Assembly (NCBI GenBank): GCA_010909165.1
Contig: VJWM01000273.1
Coordinates: 62,001-126,000, forward strand
Source of the DNA: Anthoceros angustus
Taxonomy: Eukaryota > Streptophyta > Anthocerotopsida > Anthocerotales > Anthocerotaceae
Direction of reading: 5' to 3'
DNA length: 64,000 bases
Positions 1 to 11,229 of this stretch are shown piece by piece (positions within the stretch are counted from its first letter, which is position 1; every line of letters begins with the position of its first letter). The position numbers and the translations under genes are program-made. The notes under the pieces were generated by a model. The model saw only the letters and a list, made by a program, of their open reading frames with translations. It ran no database searches and was not told the origin of the DNA.

Positions 1-1080
1 TTGGCCACGGCCTGCTCTTCCTTCCCGCTCGCCTCCGTAGGGCGGCCCTTCCGTAGCGCCTCTCCTCTTCCTCCTTCAGGAGGTGTTCATGTGCCCCACA
101 CATGGATGATGAACCATAACGCCGACGGGGTGGCTTCTCACTCTCGCCTTCCCGAGCCTCCGTGCTGATTCTTGCGAAGATGATCCCCGCCTCACCGCTG
201 CTTCCTCTCGTAGAAGTCGTGGAGGAACAAGAGATTATCCCCAAGGTGGTCCACCTTGGTGAGCATATTGGACGGTGATCTTCGCCACGATCGCATCTCC
301 TCGCCGAGGAGGTCCGGCATTAGCCACCCATTGGAGGATCGCCCCTAGTCGCAAGAGGGCCGCCCGCCGCCACCTTCCTTCACCTTCAGGCCCCGAACCA
401 CTCCCCATTCACTGGGCGGTTCTAAACTGCCTCAGACCTCCACGGCCCACCTCTTGGGTCCTCCTGTGTTCTTAGAGCGACTCCTTGTTGGCCGCTGCCA
501 AAGATCTTCCCGCATACCCCTGACTAGCGACGTACTGTCAAGGTCCTGAAAATATCCAGTGTAGTCCTCCACCAGCCTCCTCCGCCTCCTCCAGCCCATG
601 CATCAAGTCGAGGTAGTGCTTGGTGATGATGTTGCTCCACCAAGCGCCATGGCTCCTACACCGCTTTCTTGGGTCCCATCTCCGCCTCTTGTTCTGCCAT
701 TATTGCTTAAGGCTCAACAATTTGTTCCTCCGCACAAGGCCGCTGTTCCAACCACAAGGTCGAGCAGCGTGAGGGTGCCTCGAGCGCCAAAAGACAACGC
801 CAGAGCCGGTGTCCAGCGTGAGAGATCGCGAGAACCGCCACGGTTGTTTTGGAAGAATGACCTCCTCCTCGACCCACTCCGTCGACAAGAATATGCCAAG
901 GGCGCGGCTCTCGCCAGTAATCGCCGAGGCTCGCATGGCTTACTTCCACCTTACGCCTTCGCCATTACTGCCTCACAAATTTTAGCTCATACGCCACTAC
1001 AGATTTCTGAGCGTGAATACCGCTTACACCGTGCAAACTTTGCCGCCCTCAATCGCATGCCCGCCACCTCCGCACTGGCC
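1..1080 (-). pseudogene. Minus-strand gag-like, Arg/Ala/Gly-rich region (copy A end)
   Basis: This part is homologous to 15839-16920. The plus strand is rich in cctccgcc words, so the minus strand reads as broken Arg/Ala/Glu/Gly-rich stretches without a single long frame. It has no catalytic motif. It is read as the start of a decayed gag-like coding region running leftwards and out of the window. The assignment rests on composition and on its continuity in copy B with the coiled-coil region at 14 kb. Confidence 0.3.
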
Positions 1081-1240
1081 CACGGGCTCGCCTAAAATAC
1101 ACCCGACTCCTAAGTTACTTTTACCTCGATGCACTGTCTCGGCCCGAGTGTAGTCCCGACCACTCCAGCACTTGTGGTGCGGTCCGCCTCCGTGAGAGTG
1201 TAGTCCAGGCTCTCCGGAGTGCTCCGAGTCCTTCGCTTAC

Positions 1241-1400
1241 TCCGGAGTCCTTCGGCCTACTCCGGAGTCCTCCGACCTAATCCGGAGTCCTCCGACCCAC
1301 TCCGGAGTCCTCCGACCCACTCCAAAGTCCTCCGACCCACTCCGGAGTCCTCCGACCCACTCCGAAGTCCTTTGACCTACTCCGGAGTGCAGTCCGGAGC
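1241..1400. repeat. 20-bp tandem array (copy A)
   Basis: Seven complete 20-bp units start at 1241, 1261, 1281, 1301, 1321, 1341 and 1361, followed by a partial unit at 1381. The core is tccggagtcctccgacccac, in which CTCCGGAG is self-complementary. Because 20 is not a multiple of three, the frame rotates and the array is unlikely to encode protein. It sits between divergent minus-strand and plus-strand gag-like parts. Confidence 0.92.
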
Positions 1401-1729
1401 ACTCCGGACTTATTCCTTCCTTTCCGCCTTATTTTCCACTCCGCGCCTATGAAAAAAACAAAACCTAACTCATTTCCTACCCTAGGGGAGAGTCCGCACC
1501 AGCAGGACAAAGTTGCTTTTCCACCGTGGGTGCTTGGCCGAGATTCAGAAGGGCGAGAGAGAACTCGCAATTGGGGAGAGTAGCTCCTTCCTCAGTGCTA
1601 GCTATGAAAAGGCGCCATGCCCCGAGCTGGCAGTGGGGAAGGAACCGCCCCGCACAAGGGCTCCTCCTTGCCAAGACCAGAGTCGCTACCGCCAGTGGAG
1701 AAGATTTTGAGACGCCACAATTTACATGC

Positions 1730-3770
1730 TTGGCAAATGCCTCAATCCTAGAGACTTGGTAGATTTCGCAATGAGGAGGAGAACATCCACTGGGATGGGT
1801 GTATGGCCGCCAAAGAGGCTCACACCAATTTGGAATTGATTGAGGAGTGTTACATCAACCTCCATCAATCTGGGCAGCCTTGTCGCTGTCGAGAGGAATG
1901 CCTGACCGATCCTCGCCGACAAATCGAGTATTCCAAGTATATGGGGAGACCTGAGGAGGAGCCTGTGATTGCTTTCCTTGAGAGGGACAATGGAGGAAGA
2001 GGATCTCCTCTCGTAAAATTCCGCAGGAGGTCCTAGATGTGATGGACGGAGGGGTGAAGGCCACGCCAAGAACGGCTTGAAGACTCAAAGATCAAGGAGT
2101 CAAGTGGAGGCTCTTTGCCAAAATTGTGTTGGGGTTGTGAATCATCAACGGACCTTATTTCAGCACCAACTTCCTCCGCCGTGGAAGATTTCACAGGAGC
2201 CAAGCCGGATTGGGGCACCATCATGTATGAGGCCTATACATCACAGAGAAGCTTAGGCCAAAATTGTGGATGAGGAAGGACCGTAATGCTATCTTAGCAC
2301 CTATTTGTGCACTTAGGGAGACTCTCAACCAAGAGCTTGAGGATGCTTGGCATCCTTCAAGATTATCCATCTCCAAATAAGCTTAGAGCGGCCTACCTTT
2401 CGCTCTAAGGAAGACATGGAGGACAAACCTCCACAAGGACCCTAGGGACCGAGAGCGGAGGAGGCGGAGGCAACAAGGTTGCCGGAGGGAGGCCTTCCCA
2501 CAAGAGGAGCAAGGAAGGGGAGCAAGATCTGGCCAGAGGCCAAGTGGTAGTCTATGAGGGGCGTGACTACCACCAGATGGGTGATTTACCCCAAGGGTGG
2601 AGGAGTCCCCACCATCGTGTGCCTAGGAAGAGGCACCCGTGAGCCACTCCCTAGGGGAGGCGCATCAGGCGCCCATCACGAGGTGTGCTGTGCCAGGGTA
2701 GGTCTCACCCCACCGCGAGGGTGCTACCATGCAGAGGGGAAGAGGAAGGAAGGGGCGGGGCGTCATGAGGCAAGGCGCCCAGCCACCATCAATCATACCA
2801 AGGGAGAGCGGATGGGCAATCTGTGAGGCCCACGCCATCGCACATGGCCCGGTGGAGGTGGAAAGGCTGGAAATTTCAAAGAAGAGGCCAAAGAAGGGGC
2901 GGAATTTGGGCCCCTAGAGATTTGGCCGAGTGTTTGGCACTCACCGAGTGGATTTGAAGGGGCTAGGGAATTAACAGCCACCTATGGGCATGTCAGGAGG
3001 AAATTCGCTTAATAAGGCCCAAGAGATGACAGAGAGGAGAGCAGGGACCAAATGGCAATTGGAGGCCATGGAGTCCAAGGAAGGGGCGCCCAAGTTGGAG
3101 AAGGTCTGTGGAGAAGCTTCAGCGACCTGTGGATCAGCCAAGTGAGAAGGTCTTGAGGGAAGGTTGGCTCAAACCAAGAGAGCTGGCCCGAGCGACTACC
3201 TAACGGGACTCATGGAGGCAAAGGCGGAGGAGCACTTTGCCCACCTAGAGTGTGAAAGGAAGAGCAAAATCGAGGCTCTAGGGAGAGAAAACAAAGCGGT
3301 TCAGCAAGTGGATACAAGAACAAGTGATGGCTACTAAGCCATCAAGATCCGGACATGGAAGAAACGCGAAGAACCCAGATAATTTGGAGGAGAAGCCGGA
3401 GCTAGAAGCTCAAGACCAAAGAACGTAGGAGTTGAGCGTGAAGAGTGCTTGGCAAGCGGAGAGGAAGAGCTTGCTCAACAACTAGGGACTTGGAGGAGGA
3501 GGAGGAGGAGGAAGAGCACCTTAAGAAGGTGGTGCATAGAATGTGGGTGAGGAAGGAAGGTTTTGGGCGATTATGCCCTTCAAGCAAAGTTGGCCAACCA
3601 TGAGGGAAGCACAGAGGAGAATGTGACCCTCCATGTGAAGGTGGGAGAATCACCACCTCAAGGGATGCCTAAGGGTAGGTGTGAAGATGGAGAGTGGCCC
3701 AATGAATTGATGATCTCCAAATGCAATATCATAGTCCTGGGCGCCCATCTTCACAACAGATATTGAAGGC
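1730..3770 (+). pseudogene. Gag-like gene, copy A (broken)
   Basis: This is the same gene as 17600-19654, but with more frame breaks. The N-terminal part is visible at 1803-2036 (LELIEECYINLHQS) and is followed by the stretch around 2040-2420. A Thr/Val/Pro/Gly linker lies at about 2530-2740, and a lysine/glutamate-rich coiled coil at about 2990-3660. The last piece (3563-3766) ends NIIVLGAHLHNRY, exactly as in copy B. No protease, reverse transcriptase, RNase H or integrase motif follows. Repeated indels against copy B break every long frame. They could be decay or long-read consensus errors. Confidence 0.6.
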
Positions 3771-3989
3771 CAACAACGGCAGCTGCGCACAAGAGGAGGA
3801 CAATAGGTCCTGCGATGATGATAGGAAGGAGCTGGGTGCAGCAAACCGGATGCCTGACTTTGATGAGGCTAATATGACATGGACTGAGGAGTCCTGAGAG
3901 TCGGACCTGGAGGAGAAACGCTGCAGCCCAAGAAGGAAGATGGCGCTGAAAGCAAGGAGGGGATGCCTCACCATAGGGGGTCACCCCAC

Positions 3990-4990
3990 CACTCAGAACC
4001 GCTGACTACTGTAGGGCTGCCACCCCACGCCTAGTTCATCGTGGGTGGAATCTCGTGTCCCGAGACACTGGAGGTCCACATTCACCCTCAATGTCGCTAG
4101 GCTTAGGATCTCCCAAGGGAATGGTTTTGTGCCAAGAGACGCTAACTTCTATCACACCGACCGCCCAGCTAAGTCGTACTTACCCCCCTCACACCCATCT
4201 ACTCAACCACTACTACCTCGCTTGTCCAACTACCACGGATCTAACTCCCGACTGCCCCCTCCACACGCGGTAGTCCGCCACTACCGGTAGTGGAACAACA
4301 CGAGGTGGGTCCCACACCAAACCCTAGCGACATTTCGCGGGATCTCACGGGTTGCCCACCCGTAGTCCGGGTGATATTCTACCCCTGCACACTATGCCCA
4401 CACACCGATTCCCCGACACCGGGACCTAGTTCCCTACCTCAATCCACACACACACACACACAAGGGCACACCATTATTTCCTCCAGGAAAACTTCCCTGA
4501 CTTCCTTCAGCAAGACACTCAATTGCGATTCTTACACACCAATTCCACCATGACCTCTCAATTAGTTCTCTTCCTTCCCACTCTTCACACCTCGCATCGC
4601 TGCATGGTTTAATCTCTCCTTCCCCACCGCCTCACTCCTTCTCTCTCTCGATTCGCCTCAGCATCCACCACTCACACTGCACTTCAATGAACACAACCAG
4701 AAAGAAGCAAGGAGAAGAACCTGGGCCACAAGAAGCACGAGCAAGCTCCGCACCCGCCCGCCAATCCCTTGGTTCCTCCCTTTGTCGCCAAGATTGCTGA
4801 TCGCCCTCCTCCTCCACCATGGAGCAAGCTCTCGACCACCCCTAGGAGCCCCTCGCACCCCCGCCTCGCTAATTGGACGCTCCAACCAGCCATGTGGGGA
4901 TCTCAACCAGAATTATCCGTGAGGGACATCTCTTATATACCGGGCACGCCATGCCCGGATTTTAGGTCCTAAGATGGCTATGAAGGGACG
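3990..4990 (-). other. Non-coding segment with minus-strand TATA-like box
   Basis: There is no convincing gene here. On the minus strand GGTATATAAGAGATG lies at 4927-4941, and copy B has GGTGTATAAGAGGCG at the matching place. Because it lies at the 3' side of the minus-strand gag-like region (5.0-7.3 kb), the segment could be the LTR of that module. I could not find a second copy of it at the other end of the module. Confidence 0.3.
4445..4462. repeat. (CA)n microsatellite
   Basis: This is an uninterrupted run of nine CA dinucleotides. The homologous place in copy B (about 20346-20365) has a shorter, interrupted run, so this is one of the variable points between the two copies. Confidence 0.9.
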
Positions 4991-4999
4991 CGCCACAAT

Positions 5000-7300
5000 T
5001 CGGAGCGATCCTAGGTCCAGGCAAGATCCTAACCAAATTATCTTTAGGATTGCTATCACCTCCGCACGCCATCTCGCGCCCTCCTCGACTTGGCCCTGCC
5101 CCGTCCTCCATTGCGCCGCCACGAGCCTCCTCGCCACCGATCCGATGTGTTTTCCCACACTACTTCCACCTCACCGGACGCCCTAATTTGAGGTGTACCG
5201 CCTGGAGCTTCCGCCTTCCGCTGGCCGCCTATTGCCGAGGATTATTACTGCCTCGCCCACCCAAGCTCGACCTCCTCCTCACTTAACTCCTCCAAAGTCG
5301 CCTCCGTGACAATAGGGAGCCAACCCCGCAGGTAGAAGTATGCACTTCGGGTCCTCACTTGAGAGGTAGGCCCCGATCCCTCCTATTTCCACACGCACAT
5401 GGATGGAGGTTACGCTGCCTCCATTCACATATAGACCAGAACATAAGTTTCCTCATCCATGTGCCGAGAATATAATAGGACCTCTCAGAGAGGTGCTTAC
5501 CCCTCCTCCCGTAGGCTACACCGTTGCTCGCCATGTCCTCGCGAGGCGCCGTCATCCCGCCCGCCATGCCGCTCAGTTGCGCCAATGAGCGCCATCATGC
5601 GTGACTCTCCACGACCGTCCTGCTCAAAGAACCCCGTAGGTGAGGTTTCTACCCTGCTGTCGCCTTCCTCGTAGTTCCTTCCACTACCCCTGTGGTCCCG
5701 CTACCCGCCTCTTCCCTTTGTCTTTCTCCCGCCACGTGCCTCATCCCGCCTCCCGCTTATATCGCCTCCGCTAGCTTATGGGCCTTTTCCACCGAGGCCG
5801 CCTCGCCTCGGCTCGCAACAACTCCGCATCTCCCGGTTCGGGCATCCTTAATTTGAGCCATGAGTGCTTCTCACTGCTCGTCATGGCTTGCAACTTCTCC
5901 CGGCCCCGCATAATCTTCTTGAATCTTGGCCCTTATTTCCTCTAGGTTCCGCTTGTCTTCCTCCAGCTTGCTTGCGCCTCCTCTTCACAAACCCGCCTTC
6001 ACCACTTCCTCCCGCCGCCGCACATCGAGCCGTGAGAGCTAAAGCCGCTTGATCCAACAACCGCTTGGGCCCGGATCATCGGCCGGGCCCCGCAAGTCCA
6101 CTTGCGGGCCCGCCGCCGACGCCATCCCTCCGTCGAGAACTTTCCCCAAGGTGCGCACCTCACCAATTCGGCATCCACCGCTGCTGCTGGAGTCCCTTGA
6201 AAATCTCTTCCCATGCCGAGGAGGGGTCCGCTCGAGGTCACCTAAACCCTCCGGAGTTGATTCATCATCCGCATCCGTGAAAATTGTCCTCTGGATCGCG
6301 CCTCCTCTTCGCCACCTCAACCGCTTGGCCTTCATTTTCAGAGCGCCTGCTGACCTGGTGACGCCGCTTCACCTTTTCACGATGCCCGCCTTCACCCCGG
6401 TCTTCCTCTTTGCTGAATTTCCTTCCTCCTCCGAACCGCCTGCCGCCACCGACTCCCAATCCGATCCGATTTCCTCCTTGGGCTCCTCCGCCCATTTCAC
6501 CTCCCTAACCGGCTTCCACATGTGGAGGGAGGCCACAATTCCACCTCCGCGCTAGCGACATAAAGATGGACCAAATGGTGAAATTAGAGAGGGCCGAGGG
6601 TAGAGAAATCAGTTCAACCTCTTCACACAACTTGTCAAGAGAATTCGCCTCAATCGATCCCCTTGACCACTTCATGAAGGAACAAAGAAGAAGTGGTCGA
6701 CAAATAATCCCGCTTTGTGTCATAGGAAACATAGGAGCCATCCGCCATCATCACTGCTACAACCTCCACCATTGGTTCCCGCTACTTTAACCAGGCGGCG
6801 CCGCTGCTTCTTTCCCGGACTCCCACCCCAAACCGCCTCCTCCCCCCGCGCCATACACCCTCCTAACCACCTGTGTCCCAATCTGGCTTCGCCCACCCCG
6901 CCTGCTTGTCCTTCGTGTGCGACACCCCGCACTCCCCAAGTTCATGTAATTCCACCGCTCTTCCATGAAACCCAAGCTCAGCCTTCACACCTACTAACTT
7001 TCCAATGATCCATGTTTGGCCATTGGGCATAACTCACTGGGACCTTGGGCGCCATCCTCCACGGTCTCCCGGTCTCGCCCAAACCAACGCACGCGAATGG
7101 GGGTCCCTGTGGTTCCTACTCAAAGGCACTGCCGTAGCGCCTTCCTCCTCTAGCCCGCGATGTCGGATGGGGGTTCGAGCTCCTTCCTTCGTGGTGCGCC
7201 CGCGCCTCCCGCAGATCGCGTTCTCCTGATGCCCCTCGACTGCGCTCCCCTCCAGGCCCGCTTCGCCTCCGCCACCGCGCCTGTTTGAACGGACTGCCAT
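5000..7300 (-). pseudogene. Minus-strand gag-like, coiled-coil-rich region (copy A)
   Basis: The minus strand reads as fragments rich in Arg, Glu, Gly, Ala and Lys. Examples are the stretch 6039-6335, which contains DLERTPPRHGKRFSRDS, and 6265-6495. No frame stays open beyond about 100 residues. It matches 20950-23260 in copy B. It is interpreted as a decayed gag-like ORF opposite in orientation to the one at 1.7-3.8 kb. No enzyme motif was seen. Confidence 0.35.
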
Positions 7301-7564
7301 TTCCTAGGGTTAAGTTTCCTGTGTTCCCTCCTCGACCTCTACCGCCGCCCCACATCCCAATCCACAACCCCACACTCATTCGCCTATCAATCTTGACTCC
7401 AAGCCTATAGACCTATCACTCCTAATTATACCAACCCCTACCTCACATATATAGACCTTTTAGTGGACATCCTAAGTCCATGGGCCAAGGAACATCGAGT
7501 TCCGGACCCTTATTATCTAACCTAAGAAATAAAAACAAGAAAAACCATAGGCCAAGGACGCTTT

Positions 7565-7572
7565 TATAAATA
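7565..7572 (+). promoter_or_regulatory. TATA-like box, copy A tail
   Basis: TATAAATA is followed by a C/A-rich leader, and the same arrangement is found in copy B. The AT-rich block upstream (7380-7560) and the position just ahead of the plus-strand tail suggest a retroelement promoter (U3/R-like). This is inferred only. Confidence 0.4.
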
Positions 7573-7649
7573 CCCTTGCCTCACGTCAACCCGACTTATT
7601 TTCACACCACACCGACCAAAAACAAAAAACACTTCAAGGCACATCCTGG

Positions 7650-8446
7650 TCAGGTTCCGAGTCCGTGACACACATCTACTCGTAAGGTAGGGGCGGTGCC
7701 CGCAGCGCGGGGCTTCGATGGGGAGCTTCCCGGCCCAACGGCCCGGGATGAAGGAGCCGGGGTTCGGTACCAGAAGGAGGCGAGGTGGTGAGAAGTGTCC
7801 GGGAGAGGATCGAGGCGGGTCCCACCGCCGAGAAGGAGGGTGAAGTTCCACCCCACAAGAGCCCGCCGTGATAGGGAGACCAACGCAAAAGGGACCGAGG
7901 AGTTAGTGGCGACATCAGCCAAAGAACAATGAAGACTCTCATGCTCCAAGATAGTATGCCAAACCAAACAGGAGAAAGGAGCAAAGAGGATTCCAACCTG
8001 ACGCCACCATGAGAGGAAGGAAGGAAGAGAGATGGGGACCAGATCACCATAGTAGAGTCACTACCCCTTGTGAGTCTCTGACTACCGTGTAGGGTGCTTA
8101 TAGAAGGAGTGCGGCCGGGCGGCGGAGGTTGGAAAATGGACGCCTCCCCTGCTTTTGACAGAGGAATCACGCCGCCTCAACCATGTAAGGGGCAACATGG
8201 TAGCCGCCAAAGCTAGGAAGAGAGCACTTGGGAGGGCTTTGCAAAAAGACAAGAGAGCCAATCAGAACGCAAAGTTTGGGCAACTAAATTCAAAAGAGCT
8301 ATTTTAACAAACAAGTTGAGGCTAAAAATGATTAAGAGAGCATGTCGAAATTCTTCAAAACCTAAGTCAAGTTGTAGGATATTGTTAGAATAGAAGATAT
8401 CGCCAGACAGAATCGGGCCAAACGACCTAGCGGGCGAGGGATAGGT
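7650..8446 (+). pseudogene. Gag-like tail and non-coding end, copy A
   Basis: This is the tail of the gag-like family. It has Glu/Gly/Pro-rich codons, then words shared with the element at 27.4-27.65 kb (gagaagt..., ctccaagatagtatgcc), then heptad codons near 8060-8100. It ends at the right border of the long repeat. It carries several small deletions relative to 23640-24500. Confidence 0.45.
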
Positions 8447-8862
8447 GCACTCAAGGATGCCGCCAATGTCACATCGGACGAACACCTCGAGTCAGACTCC
8501 TGTTTCTGTGGTAGCACCGGACTATCAGAGTGAAGCGGATGAGCAGCCGCAGCCGTAGCCGTGGCAGCTATCCCTCCGCCCCCAGGCATACTTGCTTTCT
8601 CCACCGATGCTGCGCGTTTCGGATCCCCTGGCAGCATTGCCAACTGGCTGATGGAAACTACCGCAGGCCTCCATAGCAATCTATCTCTCCGATGGTTTGC
8701 TGCAGCTTCCGCAGTCCCGCTGTCGGCGCCAGGAGTCTGCAGCAGGCATGCCAATGATCTGCGTTTCACTGGAGGGTCACTGTGCACCTGAGCAGACCTT
8801 CGAGCTCCGCCACCTGCCGCCCCTGCCGCAGCCCGGGGTGACGGTGGACTCCTGGAGTCCAT
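8447..8862 (-). CDS. Possible first exon of an unidentified gene
   Basis: On the minus strand an open frame starts at 8862 (MDSRSPPSPRAAAGAAGGG). It continues as an Ala/Ser/Pro/Gly-rich, low-complexity sequence with PVKRRSLACLLQTPG and a run of alternating Ala/Thr (ATATAAAA). It stays open to the border of the long repeat at 8446. Possible splice donors are at CGAG|GTGTTCG and nearby. The composition resembles the disordered N-terminus of a plant nuclear protein. An upstream in-frame Met exists at 8934. No domain is recognised. If it is real, the long repeat lies in or beyond its first intron. Confidence 0.3.
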
Positions 8863-9837
8863 CAAGCTATGGCGAAACGAAAAGTGGCAGGAATGTCGAA
8901 TTTTGGTTGACATGTCAGGAGGGCTGCCTGTCACCGGTCGTGCCAGTAATCACCCGGTCGCCACGGCGGCTTTAGACCTGAACGGCGTCGCCTGTTCTTT
9001 GATCGTCGGAGAGGGGATCGTTGGTGCCGGTGTGTCATAGTGCCTCTGCAGCATCGCCTCAGTAGCCTCTGCAGCCTCAGCGCCATGAACTCCCTGTTGA
9101 TGCAGGTATGTTGCGTCCTCTCTCCTCACGTGTTGCTCACTGTCATGTCGGCTGGGGCCTTAGGTCTGATGGTTTGTTGATGGTAGGAGCGCGCTTGCTG
9201 GGAAGTAGCCTCGGATTGCTGTTTGGGCTGGGGTTTTCGCTTATCAGGAGAAGATGCTATGGCATTCCACGGCTGAGCTAGCGGGCACACTTTCCGGCGG
9301 ACGTCTACCCCACCTCGCCCTGTGGAGGTAGGTGTAAATCTGAAATTCCAAGCGAATGCAGAAAGTCATGGCACATTGTCTGTAAACCAGTGCCTGGATG
9401 GTTGCAGGAGCCCATGTTCGGCAGCAGGCCCGTGCCAGAATAGGGCATGAATGGAATGTTGCTGTGGACCGGACGCTTGGGGCTTTGGTAGCTGGACTGG
9501 GCTCCAAGGGCTGGTAGAGCATCCCTCGCTCGTCTGCTGCTGCCTCAACATCTCTTACATACAACGTATGTGGGCTCTTGCACTGTGATTCCATCAACCC
9601 ATTGTACAAAACAAGAGGAAAGGCAAAATCTATGCAAGTATTACGTCTGTGTGTTTCGTAGCGGAGGGGACATCAAACTTGTACCCAGGCTGCCTCTCGA
9701 AGGCAGCATTGGTTGCAGGAGTCGGAGGCAGGAAACGGGCAGCTACTCCCAGCGTCATGACAGAGAAGTTGGCTGCGCTGTGACCTGCCTTCCAACCTGT
9801 CGAGAACCCTTCAGCCTCGACCTTCGTCTCCTGGAAC

Positions 9838-9921
9838 CTGAGGTGCCTGCCATCTTTCCTGATGTGCCTGCCATCTTTCCTGAGGTGACTGCCACCTTCT
9901 TGAGGTGCCTGCCGCCTTCCC
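9838..9921 (+). repeat. 21-bp tandem repeat, four units
   Basis: Units start at 9838, 9859, 9880 and 9901, with consensus ctgaggtgcctgccatcttt and one more base. They lie in a 133-residue plus-strand frame (9570-9971), where they read as a Val-Pro-Ala-Ile-Phe-Pro-type heptad. No homolog of that frame is recognised, so the ORF itself is not called. Confidence 0.85.
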
Positions 9922-10330
9922 TGGTTTTCCCAAATTACAAGTTTTCAGGGCTCTCCAAATTTTGGACCTAGTCTACTTTGCCATTTCACGGGTCCCAAAG
10001 TCTTCGAGCTTCTTTTAGTGAAATTATCCGAAATCATTTCATTTTTAATACGAATGGCTAACACGAGTGGATCAGCGAATGGACGATATCGTCAATAGAG
10101 ACCCTATAGCAGAGGGCAGCCTACTGGACCATGTACCAATGAGCTTAGGCCTGCTGGGTTCGGAAACCGGGGTACGAAGAAGACCATTCTGAGGTTAATA
10201 AAATTCAGGGCTAAGATATGTGGAAAAAAAAAATCCATTAGGGGCTAAGAATATATTTGAGACATTATAATGGGCTCGAAGTGATCTAAGAAGTGATCAT
10301 TAGGATGAAGCATATATATTGTAGTCCTAA

Positions 10331-10430
10331 GGAAGAGACCATTAGGGTTAAGCACATATGCCCTAGATTGCTAGGGGCTAGGAAGAGAGCATTAGGGTTA
10401 AGCACATATGCCCTAGATTGCTAGGGGCTA
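10331..10430 (+). repeat. 50-bp tandem duplication
   Basis: Two 50-bp units (10331-10380 and 10381-10430) differ at one base. Words such as attaggggctaa recur less regularly on both sides (10200-10700). The whole AT-rich block resembles a subterminal repeat region of a DNA transposon more than a gene. Confidence 0.85.
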
Positions 10431-10681
10431 AGGAAGAGACCTATTAGGGGCTAAAAATAAATCATTAGAGGTCAAGCATGTATATCGTAGACAACTAGGA
10501 CTAGGACATGGATAAGGAGGAGACAATTGAGAGCTAAAAAGATATCACTAGGAACCATATATAGATGTAGGAGACCACTAGAAGATAAAGATATATATCG
10601 GAGATCATTAGAGCTAGATCTATCCTTAGTCCCTAATGGTCTTTGAAATCATATCTCCTAGTGTCTTTAACGCATTACTAA

Positions 10682-10773
10682 GAATACATATTAGAAACCA
10701 TGAGGGGCTAACAGATATTAGAGTCCAACAAAAATATACTAGTATATTTTCCGTTGGACTCTAATATGTATTC
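10682..10773. repeat. Near-perfect palindrome with outer inverted arms
   Basis: The core 10715-10767 pairs ATATTAGAGTCCAAC with GTTGGACTCTAATAT, and the centre AAAATATACTAGTATATTTT is itself palindromic. The only asymmetry is one A against CC. An outer pair (GAATACATATTAG at 10682 and CTAATATGTATTC at 10761) reuses part of the right arm. This would extrude as a cruciform or fold in RNA, and could be two transposon termini joined end to end. Confidence 0.9.
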
Positions 10774-11229
10774 AAAGTTACAAATGACAATAGGCATTCA
10801 CCAAAATCGAGGCACCATATGTTCCCATTCCAATACTAGTGCTGCGGCATCTCGAGCTTGGCAGCGGACATCAGATTTCAAGAAACATTATAGAAATTTC
10901 CAGATCAGATTTCTAGTAAAATCAAGCACCCCAAATCCTATTTCCACCACACCTGATTTCCACTGCAAACATGGTATTTCTTGAAGGGCGTGAATATCCG
11001 AACCCCCTTCTTTTGGTTTTGAACCCCCTTCTCGAATTCGACACAATCCTGAAATAAGCATTTTGGCTATTTTGCGCACAAATACAACCCTTTCTCTGCA
11101 GATGTCAAACCTTAAGGCCTTGTTCGGAATGTCTAGCCGGCTCCCTATACATTCTAAACAAAGAGGTACAATGCTGAAATCCATTGTCACTTTGAAACTA
11201 GTTCACAATTGAAAACCCAACAATTAAAA

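Larger units (their letters stand above)
1..8446 (+). repeat. Long compound repeat, copy A (cut by window edge)
   Basis: This segment aligns end to end with 15839-24500. The first bases (ttggccacggcctgctc) recur at 15839, and the match runs to a shared 'ggatagg' at about 8440 and 24493, after which the two flanks are unrelated. Copy A is about 216 bp shorter. The differences I compared by eye are mainly one- to several-base indels, many in homopolymers or GC-rich words, with fewer substitutions. It contains, in order, a minus-strand gag-like part, a 20-bp tandem array, a plus-strand gag-like part, another minus-strand gag-like part and a tail with a TATA-like motif. The left end lies outside the window. 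Confidence 0.9.

Noticed and set aside
1241-1400. Regular array suggestive of a CRISPR
   Set aside because: Units are contiguous with no spacers, the genome is a plant, and there are no cas genes.
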